The notes under the pieces were generated by a model. That model saw only the letters and a program-made list of their open reading frames with translations, did no database searches and was not told where the DNA came from. The translations under genes were made by a program, and so were the position numbers. A DNA stretch of 64,000 bases from Datura wrightii (taxonomy: Eukaryota; Streptophyta; Magnoliopsida; Solanales; Solanaceae): contig JASDFA010000001.1 in assembly GCA_035772735.1 (NCBI GenBank), forward strand, positions 79,262,001 through 79,326,000, in the 5' to 3' direction. Below are positions 26,176 through 36,853 of this stretch, one piece after another; position 1 is the stretch's first letter; every line of letters starts with the position of its first letter.

Positions 26176-27255
26176 TCCTGCTCCTGACGGGATGCTAGGG
26201 CATAGAATTTGTTTTGGTACTGTCCGCCACCTATACTGGTAGATGCCCCCTGCTATGTTGGGCGTGCTGGGGGAGCTGCTGAATTGGAAGTTGTACCTCG
26301 GCCCCTATCATGACCCTGTCTGGCTGTTGGACAATACCTAAGCATGTGTCCGGGCTTCCCGCACCCGAAGCAAGCACCTGTACCCGCCAAACACTAGCCT
26401 GCGTGTCTCTAGCCATATTTGCTACACTCTGGAGGCTAGCCTCAGTGGGTATTCTACTCTGACCTCTCAAGCCTGATGCTCATCCCCTCTCATCACGCTT
26501 GGACATGGATGGCACACTCATAGCCGAGGGCGTTGGGGCTGAAGTTCTCTAGTGGGACTGCTGACGATGCCCGCTAGGCCTCTGTTGGGAGAGTCCTATG
26601 CTATCAGACCTGGACCTCTTGGCCTCCCTCTCCCACTCACTCATCTGTACCACCTCCATCTGCTGGGCATACAGGACTATACAAGAAAAGTCAATATCCT
26701 GGAGAAGCATCACGATCTGGTAATCCCTAACCTGGAGAAGCTCCCTCATCTCATGAGGGAAGAACCGATGTAGAAAAGCGACATGAAACTCATCCCAACT
26801 GGTAGGGTCTGCTTCGACTGCCCTACTATCCTTCCATTGCTTGACCCAAATGTGTGTGACCTCCTTCAACAGATATGAGGCCAAATCGGCACACTCATCC
26901 CCAGTCACCCCTATAATCTGGGTGATCTTCAAAATCTCCTCAATGAACTCATGTGAATCTTCATCCACCTCTGATCCAAGGAACTCGGGGGGGGGGGGGG
27001 GTTCATCCTCAAAATGTCTCTAACTCTCGCCGTCGTTGCATTCCCATTCTGAGGGGCATGCACTACCACTTGTTGATTGACCTGGCGGTCAAGGCCTGGG
27101 CTATAATATGTATAGTTTCCCTGAACTCTCCGTGGGAAATCGGCTCGGGTATATGCTCCTCATGGACTGGTGGGGCCTACTGATGCCCGTATCCATTGCC
27201 ACCCTCATGGCCATTTACATTTCCATTTATCCTTCCACTAACTCTGCAGGGAGAC
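26176..27255 (-). pseudogene. K3 gag with zinc knuckle
   Basis: Minus-strand gag beginning MSPCRVSG (ATG near 27255). The capsid-like core lies at 26549-26968 (DEDSHEFIEEILKITQIIG, ADLASYLLK, WDEFHVAFLHRFFPHEMREL). Compared with related elements a segment after MREL is missing. Near the C-terminus a CCHC zinc knuckle is intact (26331-26372: C-F-G-C-G-K-P-G-H-M-L-R-Y-C). A run of 15 G (26987-27001) sits in the N-terminal third and reads as a Pro run on minus. Stops occur at several places. Gag would assemble the particle and bind element RNA. Confidence 0.85.
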
Positions 27256-27442
27256 ATGATTCTACAAACGCATATAGTAAAAGTTAGAAGGATAGAGAGA
27301 CATTTCACCGCACGACATAGATCTTAAAAGAAGGGAACATTTCCTAAACGTCTTATAGCCTGTTCGTCATAAGTGTGGCGCGCTTCACACTCATGAAAAA
27401 GACTCTACTTAATGCGGCTTTTGGAAACCCTAGGACACTTCA

Positions 27443-27467
27443 ACACCTAATGCTTGGATGCCAAGTT
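27443..27467 (-). other. K3 primer binding site region
   Basis: On the minus strand, AACTTGGCATCCAAGC follows the sense end of the 5' LTR (GGTCATGACA). Relatives carry TTGGTATCAGAGC here, complementary to initiator tRNA-Met; this copy differs at several bases. Confidence 0.65.
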
Positions 27468-29771
27468 TGTCATGACCCGAACATAAGCCCGGATCGAGAG
27501 AAGGGACAAGGAACCCCGAGAGTCTCCAAGTCGACCCATGGCATGAACATACATCTAACTCAATCGTAGATAAGCAAAAGATCATCATAAGTAACATAGC
27601 AGAATTCTAACAAAACATAACATTTGATTACTCACAAAAATTGAAAATTGAAACATAAACTATGTCCGAAAAAGCCTCTAACACTGACAAGTTGATAGGA
27701 CAAGACCCCAACTAACTCACTATAGTCTGAAGACTGAAAATACGACATACAACTGGTGACAAAGGTCTCTCGCAAGATGAGGACTCACCAATTAATTCTG
27801 ATGAAAGCTAACTCTCGAAATCTGACTAGCGGCGAGACTAAGCCTGGATATTATAGTTTATATCATGAAACAATACAACATAAAGTATGCGTTCAGTACA
27901 TGAAATGTACCGAGTATGCAAGGTAAGTAAAACCGCTAAGAAAAATCATTAAAACATGCATAATATAAAAACATAATCAAGATAAGATTTTGAGAGTAGG
28001 GCTTGCATGCTAATTTTTGGAATCATGATCTGAGCATAACTGAACATCACAACTTAATTGAATGACCCAAAGTTGTAAAGTGATAATCATAAGTAAAACT
28101 TAACATTGGGTTAAACTTGCTGAAAACATAAAATCATGACTGATGTACATGCATAACTGAAACATGAAGAACAATGGGAGACTCTTCATATAACTGACAT
28201 TACCACGATAGAGCTTACATTTTCCCGACTATCACACTCAAGTTGGCAGAGTCGTCTAAAGCCTTGTCAGAGCTAAGAGAGCTACCATGATATTGATATC
28301 AAGTTCAAGGCCCCTTGGGGGCATGGGAAAACTCCAAACGAGGTCCTAATTAAGATGATCATACCTACGTTGGTGCGTAGTTTTGAGGAATAGGGTTGAC
28401 TGACTCTTAGCCTACTTGGTGTTAGACAATACTCCCAAAAACATGCATATGCTCTCCATCGTCTTCCAACGAAGCTGACCATCATCTAGTGATGAATCTG
28501 AATAATAATATACATGCATAATAGAAATCATAACATGAGGAGCCTTGGCTCAAATGATATCACAAGATGAAAATAATTGGAGACTTGACTCCAAAGCCAT
28601 GTGGTAAGCTAATTCATGAAATCATAAAGCATACTTGATTATATGAGTTTGCCCAATACTTTAACATGATTGAAATAAACTTGATTCACTTTGAAAGAAT
28701 GAACATAAACATGGGTATTTCGAAATCATACTTTCTTCATAAACATCACATCATACTTGAACATATACTTCATAGATCTCAACTTTCATGAACATTCATG
28801 GATGGGCATCATAGGTTAGAAAACTTGAAAACATAATTTATAATTTAAAACACTGTAAAATCTACCCATTAATCATAATTCATCATTCAAAACATGTTTA
28901 GATCATAACCATGATTAAAACTTAGGAATTCATGCATTGGATAAGAACCCCATGGAATCATCAAATACAACATCATGAATTAAGAGGAAATTGGGCATGG
29001 GTGTGGACAATTGCACCTATTCATAGCCTTACATACCTGAAGAGATCTAATTTTACCACTTTCTTGATTTCCCAAAAAGAATTGAGGAAGAACTTGTAGA
29101 AAACTAGACTTGATCACCTCCCAAAACCCCTAAGTTTGCATGCATGAATTAGGATAGTCTTAGAATGACTTAGCCCCTCTTAAAACACTCTATTTTGAGT
29201 TTAAAATGACATAGTTTAGGACCCTAGGGCTTAGGAATGACAAAAATACCCTTAATGAATTTCCTGAAAAAAATTTGCTGTCAATGGCAACGATAGACAC
29301 AATGTACCGTTGCTATCTCCCATGGTCGTTACTACCCCTCGTTGTCTCATCCCCAATTCAAGTATCAAACCCCCTACCATGACCGGACAGGACGAGTGGT
29401 TACAAGCTCCAATGACTCATTGCCACCAGTCGTTTTCACCACTGCCCAAACCTGGAATTCCTTTCAATGACTGTTGACAATGGCCCGTTGCTTCCAACAA
29501 TGGGTCGTACCACGACTCGTTACTTCCTCCTTAAACAAGAACCAACCTCAAAATGACTCCATTCGACGACTCATTGCAATGTCCAATGGGTTGTCCTATG
29601 GCCCAGTACTTCCTAGTCGATTCTGCAGCTTCTCACCACAAGAACCTTCCACGGGTCATTGGTCCCAGTAGCGATCCGTTCAACGAGTTGTTCTAAGTAG
29701 ATTTTCAAAATTTTCTACCAGTTTTCATTTCAACTCTCGAGTCTAGTCTTAGGCACTTTCGGGGCATTACA
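27468..29771 (-). repeat. K3 5' LTR
   Basis: TGTCATGACCCGAAC at left, TTTCGGGGCATTACA at right; about 2.3 kb, co-linear with 18553-20836. An ACGACTCGT copy lies at about 29510 among other motif copies at 29280-29690. Confidence 0.9.
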
Positions 29772-30188
29772 TACTCTATGTTGTATCATTTCATGATACA
29801 GGCTCGGATATTGAGGCCTAGTCCCGCCATTAGCCAGACTCTCAGTATTTGCATCTCCTAGTCTCAGTTGGTGAGTCCTCATTTCTCGAGGGCCATCTTT
29901 TAGTTGTATCTAGTATTTTTAGTTTCAGACTATAGAGAGTTAGTTGGGGTCTTATCCCATCAACTCATCGGTAGTAGAGATTTTTCAGACATAGTATGTA
30001 TTTTAGTTTCAGCCTCGTGTAATGTAATCAAATCTTATGATATTTCAGACTTCTACTATATTACATATATTAGACTTCCGCTTGATTGTGTTGGATTCAG
30101 ATGTCATGTTAATGCCATGAGTGGACTTGGAGTCTCTCAGGGTTCTTTGTTCCATGTCTTGATCCGGGCCTATGTTCAGGTCGTGATA
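29772..30188 (+). repeat. K2 5' LTR, right part
   Basis: This continues K2 after K3 with CTATGTTGTATCATTTCATGATACAGG, the same segment as 25083-25115 in K4, and ends GGTCGTGATA, a decayed TGACA. Together with 17037-18552 it makes the K2 5' LTR. Confidence 0.8.
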
Positions 30189-30206
30189 AACTTGGTATCT
30201 GACCCT
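30189..30206 (+). other. K2 primer binding site
   Basis: AACTTGGTATCTGACCC directly after the LTR. Eight bases (TTGGTATC) match the tRNA-Met-type site usual for this clade. Confidence 0.7.
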
Positions 30207-31600
30207 TAGGTTTTGAAGTGTCCTAGGGTGTCTGAAAACTGCATTAAGTAGAGTCGTTTTTCATGTTTGTGAAGCGTGTCACACTTATGAAGAAGAGGCT
30301 GCGAAACATTTTAGAAAATGTTCCCTTCTTTCATGATCTAAGTCGTGCGATGAAATGTCTCTCTATCCTTCTAACTCATGCTATACATGGTCAAGTTAAC
30401 AAAAGAAGAAATCGAAATAGAAACAGCCACGAGAATTGCAATGGGGATGGGCACCAAGAGGCCCCACCAGCCCATGAGGATCATGTACCCGAGCAGGTTG
30501 CCCACGCTGAGTTCAGGGCAGCCATTCAGATGCTAGCTCAGGCTTTGACCGTCCAAGTCACCAACAGGCAATAGTGCATGACCCACATAATGTGAATGCG
30601 GCGGCGGCAAGAGTCAGAGATTTTCAACAATGTACCCTTCGGAGTTTCTTAGATCAAAGGTGGACGAGGATCCACATGAGTTTATTGATGAAGTTATAAA
30701 GATCACCCACATCATGGAGGTGACTGGAGAGGAGTGTGCCGATCTAGCCTCGTATCAATTGAAAGGGGTTGCACACATTTGGTTCAAGTAATGGAAGGAT
30801 AGTATGGCAGTTGGAATAGGCCTTTTTGGTTAGGATGAGTTTCATGGCGCATTTCTGGATTGATTCTTCCTTGTGAGAAAGGGAGATTAAATAAGCAAGG
30901 AAAGATGAAAGTTCAAAAGTATGCCTTGGAGTTCACTCGCCTGTCCGAGTATGCACCTAAGATGGTGACAAACCAGATAAGCTCGAGCGAGTCAATTCAT
31001 GCATGGGATAGCAGACTACTTGGTCAAAGATTGCCAGATCGCAATGCTGCATCAGGACATTGACTTTCCCCAAATAGTTTTGTATGCCCAACAGATGGAG
31101 GCGGTACAGGTGAGCGAGTAGGAGAGAGAGGTCAAGAGGGCCAGGACTAATAGCTTCGAATTCTCCTAGTAGAGACCTAGTGGGCACCGCCAACAGTCCC
31201 ACTAGAGATCTTTAGCCTCAGCGTTGTCGGCTATGAGTATGCCATCCAGATCCAGGCACTACCAGAGGGGATGAGCCTCAGGCTCTAGAGGTCAGGGTAG
31301 CGGACCCGCATAGTCTAGCATTCTGAAGTGTGGCAGGTGTGACTAGAGACACACAAATCAGTGCTTAGCAGGTTCAGGTACTTGTTTCGGGTATGGGAAG
31401 CCTGAACATATGCTTAGAGATTGCACAGCAGCCAGATAGGGCCATGATAGGGGCCAAGGCCCAGCGTCCAGTTCAGCAGCTCCACCAGCAAGCCCAACTC
31501 AGCAGGGGGCATCTACTAGTGTGGGTAGTGGTCAGTGCCAACATAGATTCTATGCCCTAGCATCTTGTCAGGAGCAGGAGGTCTCCGCAGATGTAGTGAC
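30207..31600 (+). pseudogene. K2 leader and gag
   Basis: The leader (30207-30390) is conserved with K3 (reverse of 27270-27440). Gag-like sequence starts near 30390 (GQVNKRRNRNR, APPAHEDHVPEQ, FRAAIQMLAQAL), continues in other frames with DEDPHEFIDEVIKITHIM-like sequence (about 30660-30720), then VQKYALEFTRLSEYAPKMV (30918-30965), and ends with a zinc knuckle at 31383-31424. There the second Cys has become Tyr (C-F-G-Y-G-K-P-E-H-M-L-R-D-C), so metal binding should be lost. At least four stops or frameshifts break the frame. Confidence 0.85.
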
Positions 31601-33263
31601 TGGTATGTTGTAAGTATTCCACCTTAATGTATATGCATTGTTAGATCTAGGGGCTAATTTATCTTTTGTGATGCCTTATGTTTCTAGTAGTTCCGAATTC
31701 ATTGCCAAAACCTTATCAGAACCCTTCTCAATCTATACTCCAATCGATGATTCAGTTATAACTCGGCGAGTATATAAAAATTACCCTGTCACTGTCCTTC
31801 AGAAGATCACCTCGGCAGATTTAGTAGAGTTAGGAATGACCGATTTTGATGTTATCCTCGGCATGGATTGGCTACATACATGTTATGCCTCAGTCAACTG
31901 TAGTACCCATGCAATAGAGTTCAAATTTCTGGGTGAGATAGTCCTAGAGTTAAAGGGTAGTTTAGTTGTACCGATAGGTCGCTTTATTTCCTGCCTTAAG
32001 GCCAGAAAGATGATTTCTAAAGGTTGTAGATATCATCTAATTAGGGTGAGGATTCTACATCCGAGACCCAGACTATCTAGTCAGTTCCTGTTGTGTGTGA
32101 ATACCCAGAAGTGTTTCCAGATGACTAACCGGGAATTCGTCCCGAGTGGGAGATTGATTTTGGTATTGACCTACTTCCTAATATGCAACCTATACCCATT
32201 CCTCCTTACAGAATGGCCCCAACCAAGTTAAAGGAGTTGAAGGAGCAGTTGAAGTATCTCCTAGACAAGGGTTTCATCAGACCAAGCAAATCCCGTGGGT
32301 GCACTAGTTCTATTTGTTCAAAAGAAGGACGTTCACTTTGGATGTGCATTGATTATCGTCAATTGAACAAAGTTACCATCAAGAACAACCACCCTCTCCC
32401 TAGGATTGATGATTTGTTTGACCAACTTCAGGGCACTAAGTGCTTTTCAAAGATAGACTTCAGATCCGGATACCATCAACTCAGGGTTTGGGAGAGTGAC
32501 ATTCTAAAGATAACCTTCAGGACTCAGTATGGTCACTATGAGTTTGTAGTTATGTCTTTTGTACTAACGAATGCTCCTCTAGTTTTTATGGATTAGATGA
32601 ACAGGGTGTTCAATCCATACTTGGATATGTTCGTGATCGTGTTCATAGATGATATTCTCATATACTCAAGGAGCGTAGAGGAGCATGCTGCTCATTTGAG
32701 GGTGGTGCTACAGACTCTTAAAGACCTCTAGTTGTATGCTAAATTCAGTAAATACAAGTTTTGGTTGAACTGAATGGAATTTTTAGGTCATGTGGTTCAA
32801 GTGAAGGTGTACAGGTGGACTCTCAAAGATAGAAGCGGTGAAGAATTGGCCTAGACCAGTTAGTCCTTCGGATATCAGGAGTTTCTTGGGTTTAGCTGGC
32901 TATTACCAGAGGTTTGTTGAGGGGTTTTCATCCATTGCAGCACCATTGACTAAGCTGACCCAAAAGAAGATGAAGTTTCAATTGTCAGATGCCTTTGGGA
33001 AGAGTTTCCAAGAGTTGAAGACTCGTCTCACCTTAGCACCAGTGTTAATCCTACCTAAGGGTATGCGTTTGTGGTATATTTTGACGCCTCGCGGATCGTC
33101 CTTGGTTGTGTACTCATGTAGCACGGTAGTTATAGCTATGCTTCCAAGAAGCTGAAAGTCCATGAAAAGAACTATCCGACTCACAACCTCGAGTTGGCGG
33201 CGGTAGTATTTGCCATGAAGATTTTGAGACACTATTTGTACGGGGTCTATGTGGATGTGTTTA
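31601..33263 (+). pseudogene. K2 protease, reverse transcriptase, RNase H
   Basis: Protease: LLDLGANLSF with the catalytic Asp (about 31640), then VILGMDWL. RT: from MQPIPIPPYRMAP (32183), WMCIDYRQLNKV, the first catalytic Asp in FSKIDFRSGYHQL, a TAG stop at 32595, then the box VFIDDILIYSRS (32640s), followed by AKFSKYKFW. A frameshift precedes the segment NWPRPVSPSDIRSFLGLAGYYQRF (32838 on). RNase H: an EKNYPTHNLELAAVVF-like segment near 33160-33220 and YGVYVDVF at 33240-33262. The frame is cut by K5 inside RNase H and resumes at 36201 with TDHKNLQYVFTQK. The catalytic box is intact, but several frame breaks prevent expression. Confidence 0.9.
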
Positions 33264-34406
33264 TGTCACGACCCAAATGTACACCCAGATTGTAGACACG
33301 AGACAAGGATCCTTGAGAGACCCCAAGTCAACCCATGGCATGAGCATACATCTAATCCAATCACATGAGTGAAAGACTTATCATAGAGAACGTAATCATA
33401 ACATAACATAAGGAAGACAATACAATACTTATACAATATGGCGGAATACAACTATTTAATCTGATAATCCTCTAAACATGAAAGGCGAATCGATGGGACA
33501 ACTCCCCAACTAATCCAACATCCAGAAACTGAAGGAATAACATAAGTGTGAACATGTAGCCCTCGGAACATGAGGAATCACCATGTACGCAAAGAGCAAG
33601 TCCGAATCTATCTACGGGTGAGGATGCGCCTGAGAACTGGGACCTATATCATGAGACGATACAACATAGAAAGTATGCGGTCAGTACGTGGAATGTACTG
33701 AGTATGCAAGGTAAATAAAGCGGACATTTAAAATATGTATAAAACTCATAAATGGTCATAAGAGTAGGAAAACATGCTAGTATCTAAATCATTATAAGAT
33801 AATATACGGCTCAAGGTTTTCAGAACATTCGTAACATAAACATAGTCATAATCATAAGAGAATAACTTCTCTTAACATAAATTGAGTCAACATACATAAT
33901 CATAACATGCGTAAATCATGAGGAACAATGGGAGATTCTCTTAACCGACGTACCCTATATGAGCACACATGAAAACCAACTTGTAACCCTATTCGGGAGG
34001 GTATTTGTACCTTGCCAAGGGTGGGAACTGTGAAGGGCATGATCACACATGAAAAGGGCCATTTGGGCCAGGGAAAAACATGAATGGGTCCCAACATACC
34101 TACGGTGGCATATAGTTCACGAGATCGAGGACCAAACCTGACCCCCGAACCTACTCGGTGTTTGATACTACTCCCGAAACATATATGGTGCTCATAATAA
34201 TACATACATGAGTTCATGGGCTAGTCAAATTATGATAATCAAAAACATGCTTAAACATACGTGAACTAGCCATGACTTGAGGCCCGTGAGTCGGCCAAAA
34301 TAAAATTCATGCTTAGTGAAGTGCATACATACTTGTAGATCATGCATGTAGTTTAAATTTCCATAAGATCATAATATATAACATAATATATTCATGATTT
34401 AATTCA

Positions 34407-35702
34407 GGGAAAATGCATAAAATCCCCCCCCCCCCACCAAACTTGTCCACAAAACTCAGTTTAACTCTTTAACTTTATGGGCATTTAAATACCCCCCTTA
34501 ACAACTTTAAAGTGAATTTTAATCAACCCTCCCTTGCCCACACCATGTCAAGGATGGATGTTGTTGAGTCACGCGCATTGTAAGAAGCCATGTATTTATG
34601 AGTAACTTTTTTAATATAAATTATTAACTATTAAAAATTCATTATATTAATAAAAATGTGACCCACCCACTTCTCAAAGAAAGACCCGACCCGTTCTCAA
34701 ATAAACACCCCTAATTCCTAAACAATCTAACTCAGTTGGTTACCCAAATAAACACCCCTAATTCTCACACTCGAACTCTGGGGTGTTTGCGTTCTGTGTT
34801 TTGCCTTTAGGGTTAGGGTTGAGGTACCCATCAACGAACACAAATTACTCAGGTTAATATTTTGCCTTTAGGGTTAGTGTAGAATCTTTGTTTAGGGTTT
34901 TTCCTAGAAAAAAATTGATCTTCGATCTCCAATTTGTATTTTCAGTTTGAGAATGGATTTTGTGTTTGTAACCTTGAGGTTTCACCATGGAGGGATATTA
35001 CAAGAAAAACCTAGCATTAAGTATGAAGGAGGTTCGGTTACAGATTGTTTTGACGTAGATGTTGATAAATTCTCCTACTTCGAGTTTATTGATTATGTTA
35101 AAGAAATTGGATATAATTGTTCGTCTTGCATTGTTTATATCAGGCCACCTAAATGTGGTTATTTAGTAGAAATTAAAAGTGATAGGGACATTATTGGTAT
35201 TGTACCTCAATTAAAAAATGGGGATATTGTTGAGCTCTATGTATCCCACTTGATTGAAGAACCTGTTGTGGTCCCCCCTGCCCTTGAATATGTAAACCAT
35301 GTAGGTGGGGAATCTACTGGTACTTTTGAGGGTAGTGAGAATTTATGGTTTGAAGGGGTTGCACAATCCTAAGAGCCTGTTGGGGAGGACTTGGGTGGGA
35401 CTTCAACCACTGTTGTTGAAGTTGATGTTCCCTTAGTTGAGTCTGATTTTGAAAGTGAAACTGAAATCAGTGAAGATTCAGAAAATGTAGAGTTTGATGA
35501 AGGTGAAGAAGAATATGGTAGTGATGTTCATGAAGAGGTTAGAATTCTTATGGAAGACAAAAGGGCTGCCAAAACCAAAAAGAGGAAAGAAAAAGGTCAT
35601 AGACCTGAAGGAGTTGATTTAGGTAAAAAAGGTGTAGATTTGGGATATGATGAGTATGCATCAAAGAAAAAGAGTACTCTAGAGGGCAAAATAGCTGGTT
35701 AG
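34407..35702 (+). mobile_element. MULE fragment, 5' part only
   Basis: The segment begins GGGAAAATGCATAAAATC with a run of 12 C (34424-34435), then CTCAGTTTAACTC and TTAAATACCCCCC. Terminal inverted repeats of this style (GGGNAAATGCA, then C-rich) are familiar from plant Mutator-like elements. A transposase N-terminal reading frame follows. The matching inverted terminus is not present before the LTR resumes, so the right half is missing. Confidence 0.65.
34953..35702 (+). pseudogene. MULE transposase N-terminus (PB1-like domain), truncated
   Basis: From ATG at 34953 the frame runs to TAG at 35700 with one internal TAA (35370-35372), about 250 codons. Residues 1-100 (FVTLRFHHGG, FDVDVDKFSYFEFIDYVKE, KSDRDIIGIVPQLKNGDIVELYV) resemble the PB1-like N-terminal domain of plant MuDR-type transposases. 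Then comes an acidic stretch (SDFESETEISEDSENVEFDEG) and a Lys-rich stretch (KTKKRKEK) that could be a nuclear localisation signal. The MuDR DNA-binding and DDE catalytic domains are absent. Apart from the single stop the frame is clean, unlike its surroundings. It might instead be a captured host PB1-like gene piece, but the MULE-like terminus upstream favours transposase. Confidence 0.65.
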
Positions 35703-36200
35703 TTTCCTTTAAGAACTAACCAACAGACGGACAGGATGACTCGTCCTCTAAAACCACGATCCTTTACACCATCCATTGTTTGCTCATCATAACATCTGAA
35801 CCCACTTACCACGAGCCTCACCACAACTCGTGGTTCCTTCTAAAGAGTCGTGGTCTCAACCCGTCACCTACATTGGAAATTCTTAACCTCCAACAACGAC
35901 CATAACCAACGACCGTGGCTTCTTCTAATGGGTTGTTGGGTCTCCCGTTGTTTACACTATCGCCCAGCCTAACCCTAACCAAGACTGCAAAGGACGGCCC
36001 ATTGTATCCCACAATAGGTCATCATACCCCTCGTTGTCTCCACTGCCACCATCCTTTCCCCAACCAATGACAACATACAACGAGTCGTGGTTTGATACCA
36101 CGAGTCATTCTGTGGTCTATCTTGTGACTTTCTCCCAGTTTCTGCAGTTTTCAATTTTCAACCTCCTGGGTCTATTCTTACACACTTCTGAGGTATTACA

Positions 36201-36853
36201 ATTTACGGACCATAAAAACCTACAGTACGTGTTTACCCAGAAGACCTAAATCTACATCAGATAAGGTGATTGGAGCTTTTGAAGGATTTTGATATGAGTG
36301 TCCTCTATCATCGGGGAAAAGCTAATGTGGTGGCAGATGCTCTTAGCAGGCTTTCTATGGAGAGTGTGTCCTATGTAGATGACGAATGGAAAGAATTAGT
36401 GAAGGATGTACATCGGCTTGCATGATTAGGAGTTTGTCTTATTGACTCGACAGATGGAGATGTCATTATTCAAAATGGCTCGGAATCTTCCCTTGTGACC
36501 GAGGTCAAAGCTAGACAAGACGAGGATCCGATTTTTGTAAAATTGAAGGAAGCCATTCAAAATCAGAAGGTGGAGGTTTTCTCCCAAAGGGGAGATAGTG
36601 TGCTACGACATTATGTTCGTTTGTGTGTACCGGGTGTTGATGACCTGAGGGAGAGAATGTTGCATGAGGCTCATGGTTACAGAGACTATATACATCCAGG
36701 TGCCACAAAGATGTACTGCCTATAAAAAGTCTATTGGTGGAATAGCATGAAGAAGGACATAGTAGAGTTTGTGGCTAAGTGCCTGAATTGTCAATAGGTG
36801 AAGGTTGAGCATCAAAGAACTGTAGATGTTCTTCAAGACATTAGCATACCTAA
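36201..36853 (+). pseudogene. K2 RNase H end and integrase zinc-binding domain
   Basis: Continues K2 after K5: TDHKNLQYVFTQK (RNase H), then in another frame YHRGKANVVADALSR (about 36305-36350, the conserved end of RNase H), MESVSYVDDEW, and a linker ORF 36495-36725 (VTEVKARQDEDPIFVKLKEA, GVDDLRERMLHEAHG) matching the K3 linker. The integrase zinc-finger start follows (YWWNSMKKDI, CLNCQ then a stop near 36795). It ends at DISIP where the U1 LTR begins. The integrase catalytic core never follows. Confidence 0.88.

Larger units (their letters stand above)
18553..29771 (-). mobile_element. K3: Tekay/Del-like chromovirus with both LTRs, RT deleted
   Basis: Minus-strand element inserted in the K2 5' LTR. 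In + coordinates: 3' LTR 18553-20836, pol 3' half 21081-23181, nested solo LTR K4 23182-25493, protease 25499-26175, gag 26176-27255, primer site 27443-27467, 5' LTR 27468-29771. Flanks are TAATC (18548-18552) and TACTC (29772-29776). Undisturbed relatives of the target read 'gaccgcatac', which supports a TACTC duplication with one later mutation. Most of the RT coding sequence is deleted, so K3 is non-autonomous. Confidence 0.9.
33264..36200 (-). repeat. K5: solo LTR of K family, containing a MULE fragment
   Basis: Minus-oriented LTR from TGTCACGACCC to GAGGTATTACA, flanked by GTTTA (33259-33263) and ATTTA (36201-36205), one mismatch in five. Removing it restores the K2 RNase H reading VDVF-TDHKNL. 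Its left part matches K1. At 34407 a foreign segment begins, and LTR sequence returns by about 35715, roughly 500 bp further along the LTR than where it left off, so MULE insertion was accompanied or followed by a deletion. ACGAGTCGT occurs at 36080-36088. Confidence 0.9.
17037..36853 (+). mobile_element. K2: Tekay/Del-like chromovirus, truncated, carrying K3, K4 and K5
   Basis: Reassembled from 17037-18552, 29772-33263 and 36201-36853: 5' LTR, primer site, gag, protease, RT, RNase H and the start of integrase, all on the plus strand. The integrase core, chromodomain, polypurine tract and 3' LTR are absent; the element stops where U1 begins (36854) and does not resume to the right of U1. K2 itself lies inside W1. 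Confidence 0.85.

Noticed and set aside
27375..27569. Small ORF across the K3 primer site and LTR
   Set aside because: Crosses the LTR/leader boundary on the strand opposite to K3 and matches no protein.
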